Source of the DNA: Actinomycetota bacterium
GTDB lineage: Bacteria > Actinomycetota > Actinomycetes > Nanopelagicales > Nanopelagicaceae
Direction of reading: 5' to 3'
NCBI GenBank assembly: GCA_947463335.1
Contig: CANHRF010000058.1
Coordinates: 1 to 6,413 of the forward strand
Length of the DNA: 6,413 bases
The translations under genes were made by a program, and so were the position numbers. Within the stretch, counting starts at the first letter, position 1. Each line of letters starts with the position of its first letter. The notes under the pieces are model-generated. The model was not told where the DNA came from, did no database searches, and saw only the letters and a program-made list of their open reading frames with translations. Below are positions 6,240 through 6,413 of this stretch, piece by piece.

Positions 6240-6302
6240 GCAAAAGTGGCTAGGCGTAACCCCGCAGTGAGGCTATGAAGTCAGCCACAGGTGAAGAAAA
6301 AC

Positions 6303-6388
6303 TGGCGGAGGGCGTGGGATTTGAACCCACGAAACTTTCGTTTGCCGGTTTTCAAGACCGGTGCACTCGGCCGCTATGCGAGCCCTCC
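6303..6388 (-). tRNA. tRNA-Ser (anticodon UGA)
   Basis: This 86-base serine tRNA on the - strand decodes UCN codons, chiefly UCA. The acceptor stem pairs GGAGGGC (6382-6388) with GCCCTCC (6307-6313). The discriminator base is G (6306), and the CCA end is encoded (6303-6305). The anticodon stem CCGGT/ACCGG flanks the loop CTTGAAA, with the anticodon TGA at 6352-6354. A 14-base extra arm (6331-6344, stem AAAC/GTTT) is the long variable arm expected of serine tRNAs. The T-arm is GTGGG/CCCAC around TTCAAAT. All stems pair without mismatch in the acceptor, anticodon and T arms. It lies upstream of sdhC on the same strand and is followed at once by five T. Confidence 0.97.
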
Positions 6389-6395
6389 GTGGGAG

Positions 6396-6401
6396 AGGTT
6401 A
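6396..6401 (-). promoter_or_regulatory. Possible -10 element of the tRNA-Ser promoter
   Basis: TAACCT on the - strand fits the actinobacterial -10 pattern TANNNT and lies 7 bases before the mature tRNA 5' end. The matching -35 region would fall beyond the window edge, so this is a weak call resting on one hexamer and its position. Confidence 0.25.
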
Positions 6402-6413
6402 CCCGAACTTGGT

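Larger units (their letters stand above)
6178..6302 (-). other. Leader between tRNA-Ser and sdhC
   Basis: This 125-base gap is the only sizeable gene-free stretch and must hold the promoter of the sdh-crcB cluster unless the cluster is read through from the tRNA. Just after the tRNA CCA there is a run of five T on the - strand (6297-6301), which might help end the tRNA transcript. I see no convincing -35/-10 pair and no known riboswitch. The identifiable elements are the Shine-Dalgarno and an imperfect inverted repeat at 6215-6239. Confidence 0.5.

Noticed and set aside
6178..6243. Start of sdhC at the TTG at 6243
   Set aside because: There is no Shine-Dalgarno before it, and the 22 extra residues include the translated Shine-Dalgarno of the ATG at 6177.
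6270..6302. Classical intrinsic terminator after tRNA-Ser
   Set aside because: Five T follow the CCA end, but no separate GC-rich hairpin precedes them. GGCT/AGCC further on makes only a 4-base stem with no T-run.
1..6413. Mobile elements, CRISPR repeats or phage genes
   Set aside because: No transposase, integrase, spaced direct repeats or target duplications are visible. The tRNA is intact, with no duplicated 3' end within the window to suggest an attachment site.

Overview
The window looks like chromosomal DNA from a streamlined actinobacterium with balanced rather than high GC. The succinate dehydrogenase matches the three-gene mycobacterial Sdh1 type (Rv0249c-Rv0248c-Rv0247c order and sizes). 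The ABC exporter is of the NodIJ/Drr style common in actinobacteria. Neighbouring genes touch or overlap by 1 to 4 bases throughout. A freshwater acI-type lineage (Nanopelagicales, such as Planktophila) fits this picture, but that is inference and I cannot test it from the window alone.

Layout. On the + strand, bases 1-2020 hold the end of an ABC-2 exporter operon: the C-terminal third of an ATPase cut by the window edge, then two related six-helix permeases. Each gene joins the next by a TAATG stop-start overlap. This operon collides head-on with a - strand operon, and the two last stop codons overlap in a GTTAAC palindrome at 2016-2021. Reading leftward on the - strand from 6388, the order is tRNA-Ser(UGA), a leader of about 125 bases, sdhC (membrane anchor), sdhA (flavoprotein), sdhB (iron-sulfur protein), and two crcB genes for fluoride channel subunits. 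The five protein genes are packed as tightly as one transcript would be. The only gene-free stretch of any size is the sdhC leader. It holds a Shine-Dalgarno sequence and an imperfect inverted repeat, but no promoter I can identify with confidence.

How the genes work together. SdhCAB is complete for oxidising succinate to fumarate and passing electrons through FAD and three iron-sulfur clusters to quinone in the membrane. The anchor has an unusual Cys/His motif that fits the membrane-embedded iron-sulfur cluster reported for mycobacterial Sdh1. The two CrcB proteins look like obligate partners. Their charged loops predict opposite membrane orientations, and each has kept a different half of the pore Phe motif. 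That suggests an antiparallel heterodimer with one intact pore, and it is the most interesting signal here. Nothing in the window amounts to a wholly unknown system: all the proteins belong to recognised families. The exporter's substrate cannot be read from the sequence.
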